The notes beneath the pieces were generated by a model. It was not told where the DNA came from. It searched no databases and saw only the letters and a list, made by a program, of their open reading frames with translations. The position numbers and the translations under genes were made by a program. Shown here in pieces: positions 7,762-14,365 of a DNA stretch of 19,630 nt (position 1 is the first letter of the stretch; every line of letters begins with the position of its first letter). This DNA comes from Candidatus Gastranaerophilales bacterium (GTDB lineage: Bacteria; Cyanobacteriota; Vampirovibrionia; Gastranaerophilales; Gastranaerophilaceae): assembly GCA_905235825.1 (NCBI GenBank), contig CAJONH010000002.1, forward strand, positions 1 through 19,630, in the 5' to 3' direction.

Positions 7762-8055
7762 ATGCCTGAATTTTCAAATCCTTTTGCAGGTAATAACTGT
7801 GAAAGAAAACTAAATAACAAAGAAATAATACGTGCTATAAGATATTCAATAGCAGCTGAATTTGAAGCGATACAGTTGTATGAACAATTATCAGACTCTG
7901 TTGATTGTAAAGAAGCTCAAATTCTATTGGATGAAATTGCAGGTGACGAAAAAGAACACGTCGGTAATTTTTTACAATTACTAAAAATATTGGCTCCGGA
8001 AGAAGAACATTTCTATAAAGACGGAATGAAAGAAGCCGATGACCTTTTAAAATAA
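7762..8055 (+). CDS. Ferritin-like protein of the encapsulin-cargo (EncFtn/Flp) type
   Basis: The 97-residue protein holds one ferritin-like two-helix unit, with 'IAAEFEAIQLYEQL' (30-43) and 'IAGDEKEHVGNFLQLL' (59-74). The likely iron ligands are E33, E63 and H66, the single E plus ExxH set of encapsulated ferritins. It closely resembles in pattern the ferritin-like domain fused to the Pyrococcus furiosus encapsulin. Such proteins assemble so that ligands from two chains form the di-iron ferroxidase centre, and they load iron into a protein shell. No shell (encapsulin) gene is in the window, and a recognisable C-terminal targeting peptide is not obvious. It has the strongest ribosome-binding site here (AAGGAGG, 7751-7757). 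Alternative reading: a short rubrerythrin-like protein acting free in the cytoplasm against peroxide. Confidence 0.83.
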   Translation: MPEFSNPFAGNNCERKLNNKEIIRAIRYSIAAEFEAIQLYEQLSDSVDCKEAQILLDEIAGDEKEHVGNFLQLLKILAPEEEHFYKDGMKEADDLLK

Positions 8056-8115
8056 GCCTTATATGATTTTTAAGATACAAAAAATAACAAACTTTTTATT
8101 TTTTTATTATCATAT

Positions 8116-8121
8116 TAGAAT
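8116..8121 (+). promoter_or_regulatory. Possible -10 box for the secreted unknown gene
   Basis: TAGAAT differs from the -10 consensus at one base and ends 8 bases before the ATG at 8130. The upstream region at the right distance (TTTTTA, 8093-8098) is a poor -35 match. If used, transcription would start almost at the ATG. Confidence 0.35.
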
Positions 8122-8129
8122 TAATATAT

Positions 8130-8906
8130 ATGAAAAAATTAATTACGGTAATATTATTATTTTTATTAAATATTCAAACAATACTCGCAGCAGAATATGA
8201 TGTAAGTATTGATACTGATATAAGAAAACAGTATAACGTAGATGAACTTCCCGCACTTCCTAAATCAGCCCCATCTAAAGCCGTAATGCCCAAAGAAATA
8301 AAACAATATAATATTACGGGAAAAAGTTATACAATAAAAAGCGGTACAAAAGTTACGCTGATATCAAAAGGTGATATATCAAATTGGACACCGTCAGGTG
8401 TTAAATTATCGTTTTTATCGCAAAATTCAATTTTGACAAAAGAAGGAATTATTATTCCTGCCGGAACTTTATTTAAAGCTACCGTGACAGATTCTCATTT
8501 ACCGCAAATAACGGGAAACGGAGGTCTTATTGAGCTTAAATTTAATGAAATATATTTTAACGGAATTATGTCCATAATTACAACAAAATTATCGGAAGCT
8601 AATTCCAAAAAAATATTTAGAAATGATATAAAAGGAAAAAGAAAATATTGGGCAAATTGTGCAAAAGCAATGACCCCGGGTACAAAAACATTAAAAATAA
8701 TGAAAAATGCGGGTAAAGATATAGCGTCATTTCCTGTTATCAATATTTTAAGTCTTGTTCCTCTGGCACTTGGCGGAGCAATTTATATTGTAAATGCGGC
8801 AACAGCTCCATTTATTTCCGTTTTTATGAAAGGCGGTAATATTAGACTTCCGGCAGGAACAGCTTTTATTATTACAATTTCAGGTGATAATAAAATAAAT
8901 GGTTAG
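8130..8906 (+). CDS. Secreted or membrane-associated protein of unknown function
   Basis: I do not recognise this 258-residue protein. It has a clear signal peptide (MKKLITVILLFLLN, cleavage likely after A20 or A21), so it acts outside the inner membrane. Two short motifs of the form [IL]-P-A-G-T-x-F occur at 109-115 and 239-245, near beta-rich stretches such as 'GLIELKFNEIYFNG' (132-145). A hydrophobic stretch at about 201-233 could be a membrane segment or buried core. A basic patch 'KGKRKYW' sits at 168-174. The motifs recall beta-rich periplasmic domains with an IPAG turn, but this is too weak to name a family. No Shine-Dalgarno precedes the ATG. Its end overlaps the convergent Xre gene by 4 bases. 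Confidence 0.75.
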   Translation: MKKLITVILLFLLNIQTILAAEYDVSIDTDIRKQYNVDELPALPKSAPSKAVMPKEIKQYNITGKSYTIKSGTKVTLISKGDISNWTPSGVKLSFLSQNSILTKEGIIIPAGTLFKATVTDSHLPQITGNGGLIELKFNEIYFNGIMSIITTKLSEANSKKIFRNDIKGKRKYWANCAKAMTPGTKTLKIMKNAGKDIASFPVINILSLVPLALGGAIYIVNAATAPFISVFMKGGNIRLPAGTAFIITISGDNKING

Positions 8907-9259
8907 CTTTTGCTGCTATTTTTTATTTTATATTTCATATATAACTTTGAACTTTCAAAAATATATTTAGCATCTTCTTCACTTAAGACTGATACATAAT
9001 TAATAAGTTTTTCTTTATAAGTATTACCTGTTTTTTCTATTTTTACGTCATCATCTTGTTCAAATAATTTATTTGCAGTTATACCCAAAATTTTTGAGAT
9101 TGCTTCTAACAGCTCAGCCGTAACAAACTGTTTACCCGATTCTATCCTGCTTATATTCGAAAAATTTATTGAAAGTCTATAAGCAAATTCTTCTTGTGAC
9201 AGTTCGTGTAATTCCCTGTATTTTTTTATATTTCTCCCAAAAATTCTTAAAAATTCCAT
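8903..9259 (-). CDS. Xre-family helix-turn-helix transcriptional regulator
   Basis: This 118-residue protein has an N-terminal HTH_3 domain (about residues 6-66). It shows 'FGRNIKKYRELHELSQEEFA', 'INFSNISRIESGK' as the recognition helix region, and 'LEAISKILGI'. The remaining 50 residues are charged, possibly a dimerisation or sensing tail; no protease or ligand-binding domain is recognised. Such proteins usually bind inverted repeats as dimers. It is divergent from the gene at 9426, and the spacer holds a perfect 10-bp-arm inverted repeat (9336-9359), the natural candidate operator. The gene overlaps the convergent 8130-8906 gene by 4 bases. No Shine-Dalgarno is visible; TATAAT boxes on this strand lie at 9303-9298 and 9329-9324. 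Confidence 0.88.
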   Translation of the reverse strand: MEFLRIFGRNIKKYRELHELSQEEFAYRLSINFSNISRIESGKQFVTAELLEAISKILGITANKLFEQDDDVKIEKTGNTYKEKLINYVSVLSEEDAKYIFESSKLYMKYKIKNSSKS

Positions 9260-9294
9260 ATAATAAGTCTAAGTTATTTTGCAAAAGCTATCTA

Positions 9295-9331
9295 TACATT
9301 ATAACTGTAAGAAAAAGTTTTACATTATAAC
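9295..9331. repeat. Direct repeat TACATTATAAC, two copies 26 bp apart
   Basis: The 11-base word occurs at 9295-9305 and 9321-9331. Each copy contains a minus-strand TATAAT, so they may be alternative -10 boxes for the Xre gene or binding half-sites on the same helical face class. Both sit between the Xre start and the inverted repeat. Confidence 0.5.
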
Positions 9332-9335
9332 AGAA

Positions 9336-9359
9336 AATATTAGCCTATTGGCTAATATT
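9336..9359. promoter_or_regulatory. Candidate Xre operator: perfect inverted repeat AATATTAGCC-N4-GGCTAATATT
   Basis: Ten-base arms (9336-9345 and 9350-9359) are exact reverse complements around TATT. The site lies midway between the divergent Xre gene and the gene at 9426. It abuts the -35 position of a plus-strand TATAAT at 9379-9384 and lies upstream of the minus-strand TATAAT boxes. This is where a dimeric repressor controlling both genes would bind. No plus-strand gene ends here, so a terminator role is unlikely. Confidence 0.65.
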
Positions 9360-9425
9360 ATTAAATTAAAATCGGAATTATAATAATAAAGGTGTTAATT
9401 ATAAAAAATTAGGAAATGATTAACT

Positions 9426-10112
9426 ATGATAAATGATTTGAATACTTTATATGCTGAAAAAAAATATAAAGAATTAACAGCATTAAAAAAAGCATTAGGT
9501 ATTAACAAAAACAAAGAAGTAAGCCAATCCATGATATTGGATATAACAAAAGAACATAATAAAAAAGAGGTTTTTCTGCTTGAATATATAATGGAAAAAC
9601 TAAAAATAATGCCGAAAGAAATAAAAAAACAATTTAAATTAATTTATGAAAATGAAAATAATGAGAAATTCAACGAAATATATGTAATTACTGAAAAAAT
9701 GTTTTTAACAGACAATATTTTTCGTAATTTTTATAAAGAAATTTATGCCGAATTATCTTTAAAAACTTCATATAACAGATATTTTTTTAATTCGCTGATA
9801 TATGAAATTTCGTATAAAGAAATGAGAGGTAAATCGATATTTTCAGAGAAAAATGTAATAATGAACATGTATTTATTGCAAAAATGGATTCAAAAATACG
9901 AAGTTATGCCGGTTATAAGATTATCCCAAATTGAAAAAAGTATAATAAAACTTTTGATTCAAGGATATATTGATAATGAAATAATATCATTTAATATGAT
10001 TAATGATTACTCAAAAGAAGAAATAATCGATACACTGGAACATGTATTACCGGAAAAATATAAAATGGATAATATTACGCAAGTTCTTGCAGTATATTTT
10101 TATAAAAATTAG
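9426..10112 (+). CDS. Unknown protein with a degenerate LuxR-like C-terminal helix-turn-helix
   Basis: This 228-residue, Lys- and Ile-rich protein is not recognised as a whole. The last 60 residues (about 165-224) follow the spacing of a LuxR/GerE DNA-binding domain. 'LSQIEKSIIKLLIQGYIDNEI' lines up with the family opening LTxREKEVLxLLAxGxSNKEI, and 'YKMDNITQVLAVYF' with its end. The middle turn and recognition helix are poorly conserved. The N-terminal 160 residues look helical with no receiver domain or membrane segment. It may be a regulator under control of the divergent Xre protein. AGGA lies 11 bases before the ATG, a weak ribosome-binding site. The HTH assignment is an inference from pattern only. 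Confidence 0.65.
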   Translation: MINDLNTLYAEKKYKELTALKKALGINKNKEVSQSMILDITKEHNKKEVFLLEYIMEKLKIMPKEIKKQFKLIYENENNEKFNEIYVITEKMFLTDNIFRNFYKEIYAELSLKTSYNRYFFNSLIYEISYKEMRGKSIFSEKNVIMNMYLLQKWIQKYEVMPVIRLSQIEKSIIKLLIQGYIDNEIISFNMINDYSKEEIIDTLEHVLPEKYKMDNITQVLAVYFYKN

Positions 10113-10143
10113 AGTTTAAATGTAAGAAAACTTAATAGCTATA

Positions 10144-10171
10144 TTGATTTTTATTTTTGAAATGATATTAT
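10144..10171 (+). promoter_or_regulatory. Promoter of rpsO, with extended -10
   Basis: TTGATT (10144-10149), a 16-base spacer and TATTAT (10166-10171) preceded by TGA give an extended -10. Transcription would start near 10178, leaving a leader of about 100 bases before rpsO. Confidence 0.55.
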
Positions 10172-10190
10172 TTCAATGAAGTCAATGAGT

Positions 10191-10246
10191 GTGGCAGCAG
10201 TGTGACAGCAGTACAATGCATTCTGCCGTTATTGCACAAATTGTAC
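10191..10246 (+). promoter_or_regulatory. Structured rpsO leader, possible S15 autoregulatory site
   Basis: The leader contains an 11-base tandem repeat with one mismatch (GTGGCAGCAGT 10191-10201, GTGACAGCAGT 10202-10212). It also has possible pairings GGCAG/CTGCC (10193-10197 with 10223-10227) and GTACAA/TTGTAC (10211-10216 with 10241-10246). These pairings overlap and could be alternative folds. S15 of other bacteria represses its own mRNA through leader structures of several unrelated shapes, so this is a reasonable candidate, but nothing here proves S15 binding. Confidence 0.4.
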
Positions 10247-10277
10247 GGATATAGTCACAAACAGAAAAGGAAGAAAA

Positions 10278-10553
10278 ATGGCAATCAACTTAAAAAACAA
10301 AGCTGAAATTGTAAAGAAATACGGTAAAAATGAAAAAGATACAGGAAGCGTTGAAACTCAAATCGCTTTATTAACAGCTAAAATTACCGAACTTACGGAA
10401 CATTTAAAATCTAATCAAAAAGATTTTCAAGGCAGACGTGGTTTATTAATGATGGTTGGAAGAAGAAAAAGACTTCTTTCATACTTAAAAGAAAGAAACC
10501 TCGATGAATACAGAACTTTAATTTCTAAATTGAATATTAGAGAATCTAAATAG
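10278..10553 (+). CDS. rpsO: 30S ribosomal protein S15
   Basis: The protein is 91 residues, close to the usual 89. It carries the S15 core: 'DTGSVETQIALLTAKI', 'HLKSNQKDFQGRRGLLMMVG' and 'RRKRLLSYLKERN'. S15 binds the three-way junction of 16S rRNA helices 20-22 early in 30S assembly and contacts 23S rRNA in a bridge. The ATG at 10278 follows a GGAAG ribosome-binding site. The gene stands alone between its own promoter and a strong hairpin terminator; pnp, which often follows rpsO, is not present downstream. Confidence 0.97.
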   Translation: MAINLKNKAEIVKKYGKNEKDTGSVETQIALLTAKITELTEHLKSNQKDFQGRRGLLMMVGRRKRLLSYLKERNLDEYRTLISKLNIRESK

Positions 10554-10581
10554 CTTCCGGTTTGGTTTTTAGAAAATATTT

Positions 10582-10619
10582 AAAAATAGGCTGTCTTTTA
10601 TTTCAGGCAGCTTATTTTT
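10582..10619 (+). terminator. Intrinsic terminator after rpsO
   Basis: A 15-bp stem (10582-10596 with 10605-10619, two G-U pairs) closes an 8-base loop. The 3' arm ends in five T residues. It lies 28 bases past the rpsO stop codon. Confidence 0.85.
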
Positions 10620-10717
10620 ATGAATTATTACAAACAAAACTAATCACAGAAAAGGAATCTTTAATAAAACCTGTTGTATTTCAAAATATTTATATTTATA
10701 AGTTAATGTAAAAAAGT

Positions 10718-10746
10718 TTTACAAGAATAAAAAAAAGGTATATTAT
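10718..10746 (+). promoter_or_regulatory. Sigma70-type promoter for the GGDEF-HD gene
   Basis: TTTACA (10718-10723), a 17-base spacer and TATTAT (10741-10746) are present. Transcription would start near 10753, giving a leader of about 25 bases. Confidence 0.7.
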
Positions 10747-10777
10747 TAATAATGATAATAGTTGTATCGGGTGCAAT

Positions 10778-12682
10778 GTGAGTATATTTTCAGGAATTAA
10801 AGATTTACTTGGGCAAATTAACAGAATTGACGGTTCTATATATATGCAGGGCAAAAATTTTGCGGATGTATATGCTCGTAACATTGCCTTAGAAGAAGAA
10901 ATAGCAGCAAGAACAAAAGAACTTGAACAGGCTAATCAAACTATATTAACATTAAACAGTGTTTGGGAAATGATGAATTCATCTCAGCCTCTGTCAAATA
11001 TGCTTGATAAAATTATTAATATTTTACATAATGATATGGGATACAGTTTTGCTTCAATTCTTAAAATTGAACATAGAGAAAACGGTACAAGTTATTTTTC
11101 TGCAAAAGCATATTCGGAAAATCAAAGTATTAATAAAGCATTTGAAATAGTATCAGAAGCGGCAGATACATACGAACTTCCTTATATTCTAAATTCAATT
11201 GTCGTAAAAGCAATAATTGAACGTCAAATATATTCTACTCCCGATATAAAGGGTATTGTTCAAATGTTTTTTCCTTCATTAGCAGATGAACAGTTAAATG
11301 AAATTATTTCCGGAATGCATTCAAAGTCTTGCACCATAGTTCCTTTGCATAAAACAAATGATGCTTTCGGCTGTTTAATTGTATCTTCGGATCGTGATGG
11401 ATTAACTGATACAGAAATGAATTTCCTTTCTTTGTATGCAAATCAGATAGAACTTGCAATAACAGTTGCAGGATTATTTGAAGAAGTAAAAAAACAGGCA
11501 GTTACCGATCCTTTAACAGGTTTGTATAACAGAAGATATTTTGAAGAAACAATAACAAAAGAGGCTGAACGTTCAGTTCGTTTAAAACAGCCTTTTTCTC
11601 TCGTTTCTTTAGATTTAGATTACTTAAAAAGAATAAACGATACTTATGGTCATCAATATGGAGATTTGGCAATTAAAACCATAGCTAACGTGCTGAAAAG
11701 AGAAGCCCGTTCTATAGATGTTCCTGCAAGAATAGGCGGTGAAGAATTTAATGTACTTTTACCCGGTGTCGATTCTAAAGGCGGTTATACTGCTGCGGAA
11801 AGAATAAGAAAATCAATCGAAAATCAAGTACTTGATACAATAGGAGGTGTAACTGCAAGTATCGGAGTCGCAACTTTCAGCGAACATTCCGACAGAATTG
11901 ATGAATTAACTGAAATGGCTGATCAAGCAATGTATCAGGCAAAATTAAACGGAAGAAATCAAGTTAAAATAGCAGCAGCGAAACCTGAACTAAATTGGAA
12001 AAAAACAGCAATTGATACATTTATGGATATTATTGCAAAAAAACGTATTCCTATTGACGAAAAAACAGCCGAAAAATTGAACGAAAAACTTACTGAAATA
12101 AGAAATGAAAACGAACAATCAAATGACATTCTATTTTCTGTCGTAGATATGATATCACAAATGTATAACAGAATGTATAAAGAAGGTACAACGAAATCGA
12201 AACAGCTTTTAGCCGTAATGCTTGCAAAAAAAATTGATTTGCCCCAAACTGAAATTGATAAATTAAAACTTGCCGTATTGCTTTATGATATAGGTAATAT
12301 AATGATACCTGAAGATATATTTAGCAAAAAAGAACCATTAACCGAGAGTGAAAAAGAAATTATAAAACGTCATCCCGTAATTGCTGCAAGAGAGATTTTA
12401 AAACCAATATCAAAAATACAGGATATTATTCCAATTATAGAAAGTCATCACGAAAACTGGGACGGCAACGGCTATCCGGGACATAAATCAGGTATAGAAA
12501 TTCCGATATCATCACAAATAGTATTGTTGGTAGATGCATTCTATGCCATGGCAGAAGATAGACCGTACAGGCAGGCATATTCAATTGACAAAATTATCGA
12601 AATCATAAGAAAAGAAGCCGGCAGACAATGGAATGAACAGCTTGTTGAAGATTTTATCCAAGTCATAAAAACAAAATCTTAA
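10778..12682 (+). CDS. GAF-GGDEF diguanylate cyclase with a degenerate C-terminal HD-GYP domain
   Basis: The 634 residues contain a coiled coil (about 35-60), a GAF-like sensory domain (about 65-230), a GGDEF domain (240-400) and an HD-GYP-like domain (about 450-632). The cyclase looks active: 'DPLTGLYNRRYF' (244-255), the acidic metal site 'LDLDYLKRIND' and an intact GGEEF (320-324). An inhibitory-site RxxD (311-314) lies exactly five residues before it. The HD-GYP half keeps HP (532), HHE (557-559) and GYP (565-567). However, HD-IGK has become Y503-D504-IGN, and the upstream HS-LR-V motif is T-K-S-K. Two histidines are thus missing and c-di-GMP hydrolysis is doubtful. GTG at 10778 is the start, with GGGTG just upstream. 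No membrane segment is seen, so it is cytoplasmic. Confidence 0.9.
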   Translation: MSIFSGIKDLLGQINRIDGSIYMQGKNFADVYARNIALEEEIAARTKELEQANQTILTLNSVWEMMNSSQPLSNMLDKIINILHNDMGYSFASILKIEHRENGTSYFSAKAYSENQSINKAFEIVSEAADTYELPYILNSIVVKAIIERQIYSTPDIKGIVQMFFPSLADEQLNEIISGMHSKSCTIVPLHKTNDAFGCLIVSSDRDGLTDTEMNFLSLYANQIELAITVAGLFEEVKKQAVTDPLTGLYNRRYFEETITKEAERSVRLKQPFSLVSLDLDYLKRINDTYGHQYGDLAIKTIANVLKREARSIDVPARIGGEEFNVLLPGVDSKGGYTAAERIRKSIENQVLDTIGGVTASIGVATFSEHSDRIDELTEMADQAMYQAKLNGRNQVKIAAAKPELNWKKTAIDTFMDIIAKKRIPIDEKTAEKLNEKLTEIRNENEQSNDILFSVVDMISQMYNRMYKEGTTKSKQLLAVMLAKKIDLPQTEIDKLKLAVLLYDIGNIMIPEDIFSKKEPLTESEKEIIKRHPVIAAREILKPISKIQDIIPIIESHHENWDGNGYPGHKSGIEIPISSQIVLLVDAFYAMAEDRPYRQAYSIDKIIEIIRKEAGRQWNEQLVEDFIQVIKTKS

Positions 12683-12692
12683 AAGCTATAAC

Positions 12693-12950
12693 TTATTCAT
12701 CAAGAGTGAAGACTTCCTGACCTGATTCTTCTTTCATTGCAGTTTCTAAAAGCACATAAGTCATATAAGCACCAAGTGCAACTGCTTTAGGGTCTAAATC
12801 CGTATTTTGTGCAGCTTCAATAATTGCAGAATTAATTTCCGGATTTTCATCTTTGATATAATGTATCATTTTTTTTCGCCAAGAATGAACATCCTGAAAA
12901 ATTTCAGCAAAACATAAAGTCGATTGTTCCTGTGTTACTATTGGAAGCAT
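12693..12950 (-). CDS. Small protein of unknown function, 85 residues
   Basis: I do not recognise this protein. The start is placed at the ATG at 12950 because AAAGGT sits five bases before it. A longer frame reaching 13019 would need a TTG and lacks a ribosome-binding site. The product begins MLPIVTQEQ, has no signal peptide or membrane segment, and looks helical with an acidic C-terminus ('MKEESGQEVFTLDE'). It converges on the GGDEF-HD gene with 10 bases between the stop codons. A TATAAT on the minus strand lies about 30 bases upstream of the start. Confidence 0.65.
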   Translation of the reverse strand: MLPIVTQEQSTLCFAEIFQDVHSWRKKMIHYIKDENPEINSAIIEAAQNTDLDPKAVALGAYMTYVLLETAMKEESGQEVFTLDE

Positions 12951-13040
12951 TTTTACCTTTATTCTATCTTTTATAATGAGATTATATAAAAAAACATAAG
13001 TTTTTTCATCATATATCAAGTGTAAGTTAACAAAAATAAA

Positions 13041-13063
13041 AGAAACGATTTTACTTCGTTTCT
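13041..13063 (-). terminator. Hairpin terminator after the acidic-protein gene
   Basis: AGAAACGA (13041-13048) and TCGTTTCT (13056-13063) form an 8-bp stem with a 7-base loop. On the minus strand it is followed by a T-rich tract (13040 downwards). It lies about 45 bases past the stop of the minus-strand gene at 13109. Confidence 0.75.
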
Positions 13064-13081
13064 CTTTTATTATATGTTATT

Positions 13082-13101
13082 ATGCGTTCTTCTTAACGCA
13101 T
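13082..13101 (-). repeat. Second hairpin between the stop codon and the terminator
   Basis: ATGCGTT (13082-13088) and AACGCAT (13095-13101) pair perfectly across a 6-base loop, 8 bases after the stop codon of the gene ending at 13109. It has no adjoining T-tract, so it may protect the mRNA 3' end rather than terminate. Confidence 0.55.
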
Positions 13102-13108
13102 TATTATT

Positions 13109-13936
13109 TTAGATAAATCTATCGGATATATATTTTATAAATCTTGCACTAAATGGTGATTTAGACTCATCTTCAACCGATTTTTGAGGTCTTTCTTCAG
13201 AAGGAAGTTCGTTTTCATCATTTTCTTCCTCTGTTTCATTGTTATCTTCAATATCTTCTCTATCATCAATTTCAGCTTCGGATAAGTTATCACGGGATAT
13301 TGTTTCATTATTTTCATCTATTGAAGCAACATCTATTGTTTCTATATTTTCTGTTTTTGATGCTGTATCCGTATTTTCATTACTAACATCCTGAGTATTT
13401 TCAGCTTCATTATCTTTTGTTTTAATTGCGTTTATCAGCATATTAAACAGTTCTTCTTTTTCTTCGGGAGTAGCACCTAATTTATTAAATAATAAATCCA
13501 TTGGTTCTTTCATTATTTCAATCATTTCATCATCTGTTACACCGGTATCAAGTAACCTTTGACCTTCAGCCGGCTGACTGTTATTTGCATCTGTAACTTT
13601 AGTATCAGAACTGATTTCATCTGTTACGTTTTGATTATCTTCAATTTCGTTTACCTCTGCATTTATCGTTACGGGAGTTGTTTCTGTTTCTGAGTTAATT
13701 TCGGAGTTTTTATTTTCATATATACCTAAACTTGACATTGCGTTTAATTCATTGGAAATTGCGGGTGTTACCGTTGCCGCAGCCCTTAATGAGTCTGCCA
13801 GTGCCGAGTTATTTATTGCTTCCATATTATTTTTATTTTCGTCATTTCTTCTTATATCACGTGGTGTTGATTGATTCACCGTATTAGATTTGAATGTACT
13901 ATAATTGCTGCTTACATTAATTCTATCAATCTTCAT
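13109..13936 (-). CDS. Acidic, low-complexity protein of unknown function
   Basis: This 275-residue protein has no recognised domain. It is dominated by Glu, Asp, Asn, Thr and Ser and should be largely disordered and strongly acidic. The exceptions are an N-terminal stretch (MKIDRINVSSNY...), a predicted helical part at about 135-170 ('MKEPMDLLFNKLGATPEEKEEL') and a basic-aromatic end ('PFSARFIKYISDRFI'). There is no signal peptide or membrane segment. A good ribosome-binding site (GGAGT) precedes the ATG at 13936. The gene is single, with two hairpins after it and a divergent gene upstream. The composition resembles cytoplasmic scaffold or secretion-substrate proteins, but nothing specific supports either. 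Confidence 0.75.
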   Translation of the reverse strand: MKIDRINVSSNYSTFKSNTVNQSTPRDIRRNDENKNNMEAINNSALADSLRAAATVTPAISNELNAMSSLGIYENKNSEINSETETTPVTINAEVNEIEDNQNVTDEISSDTKVTDANNSQPAEGQRLLDTGVTDDEMIEIMKEPMDLLFNKLGATPEEKEELFNMLINAIKTKDNEAENTQDVSNENTDTASKTENIETIDVASIDENNETISRDNLSEAEIDDREDIEDNNETEEENDENELPSEERPQKSVEDESKSPFSARFIKYISDRFI

Positions 13937-14105
13937 AAATAAATACTCCTTTTATGATAAATGCTTTTGTTAAGCTAAAGACCGTAAATTTTAAAATTTG
14001 ATATATACTGAAAATTTTTTAAAATAAATGTTACATTTTTTAATATTTTTATTTATTTCATTTATATAATCTTTCAATTAAAATATATCTAAGGAAATAT
14101 TAGGA

Positions 14106-14330
14106 ATGGGAAAATCAAAAAAAAGAACACTTGCGAAAAATATTGAAAAAAACTCTGTAGTATTAAAAAGAGCAGAGGTCGTTCATCAAATTATTTCTGA
14201 TATTCATATTAATAATATTACGGATGATACAATTAAATATATAAATTTATTTGGCATAACAATGGAAGAACTATCTGAAGCCGGTGCCGTATATGAGGAA
14301 CTGTCTGCCGTAAAGCATCTTTTATTTTGA
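14106..14330 (+). CDS. Small protein of unknown function with a basic N-terminus
   Basis: This 74-residue protein starts with a Lys/Arg-rich stretch ('MGKSKKRTLAKNIEK') and continues as probable helices ('AEVVHQIISDIHINN', 'MEELSEAGAVYEELSAV'). No family is recognised. AAGGA lies upstream of the ATG, and a TATAAT is at 14065-14070 without a good -35. It ends 35 bases before the SGNH gene, so the two may be co-transcribed, although a TATAAT at 14339-14344 could give the second gene its own promoter. Confidence 0.6.
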   Translation: MGKSKKRTLAKNIEKNSVVLKRAEVVHQIISDIHINNITDDTIKYINLFGITMEELSEAGAVYEELSAVKHLLF

Positions 14331-14365
14331 TGTGAGTGTATAATAATTATAAAAGCGGAGAAGAT

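Noticed and set aside
8903..9425. Xre gene considered as the antitoxin of a toxin-antitoxin pair or a prophage repressor
   Set aside because: The neighbouring genes show no toxin or phage features; the divergent partner resembles a regulator, so only a regulatory module is proposed.
12951..13019. N-terminal extension of the 85-residue unknown from a TTG start
   Set aside because: It would need a TTG with no ribosome-binding site and overlaps a region with a TATAAT promoter-like box; the ATG at 12950 has a good Shine-Dalgarno.
13041..13101. Two hairpins considered as a CRISPR-like or mobile-element repeat
   Set aside because: The two hairpins are unrelated in sequence, occur once each, and have the position and T-tract of a transcription terminator.
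13135..13317. A Lys/Met-rich minus-strand frame overlapping the acidic protein
   Set aside because: It is a frame-shifted shadow of the Glu/Asn-rich coding repeats and has no ribosome-binding site.
14336..14365. GTG start ten codons upstream of the SGNH gene
   Set aside because: Those codons include the Shine-Dalgarno GGAG, and the ATG at 14366 puts the hydrophobic anchor at the natural N-terminus.
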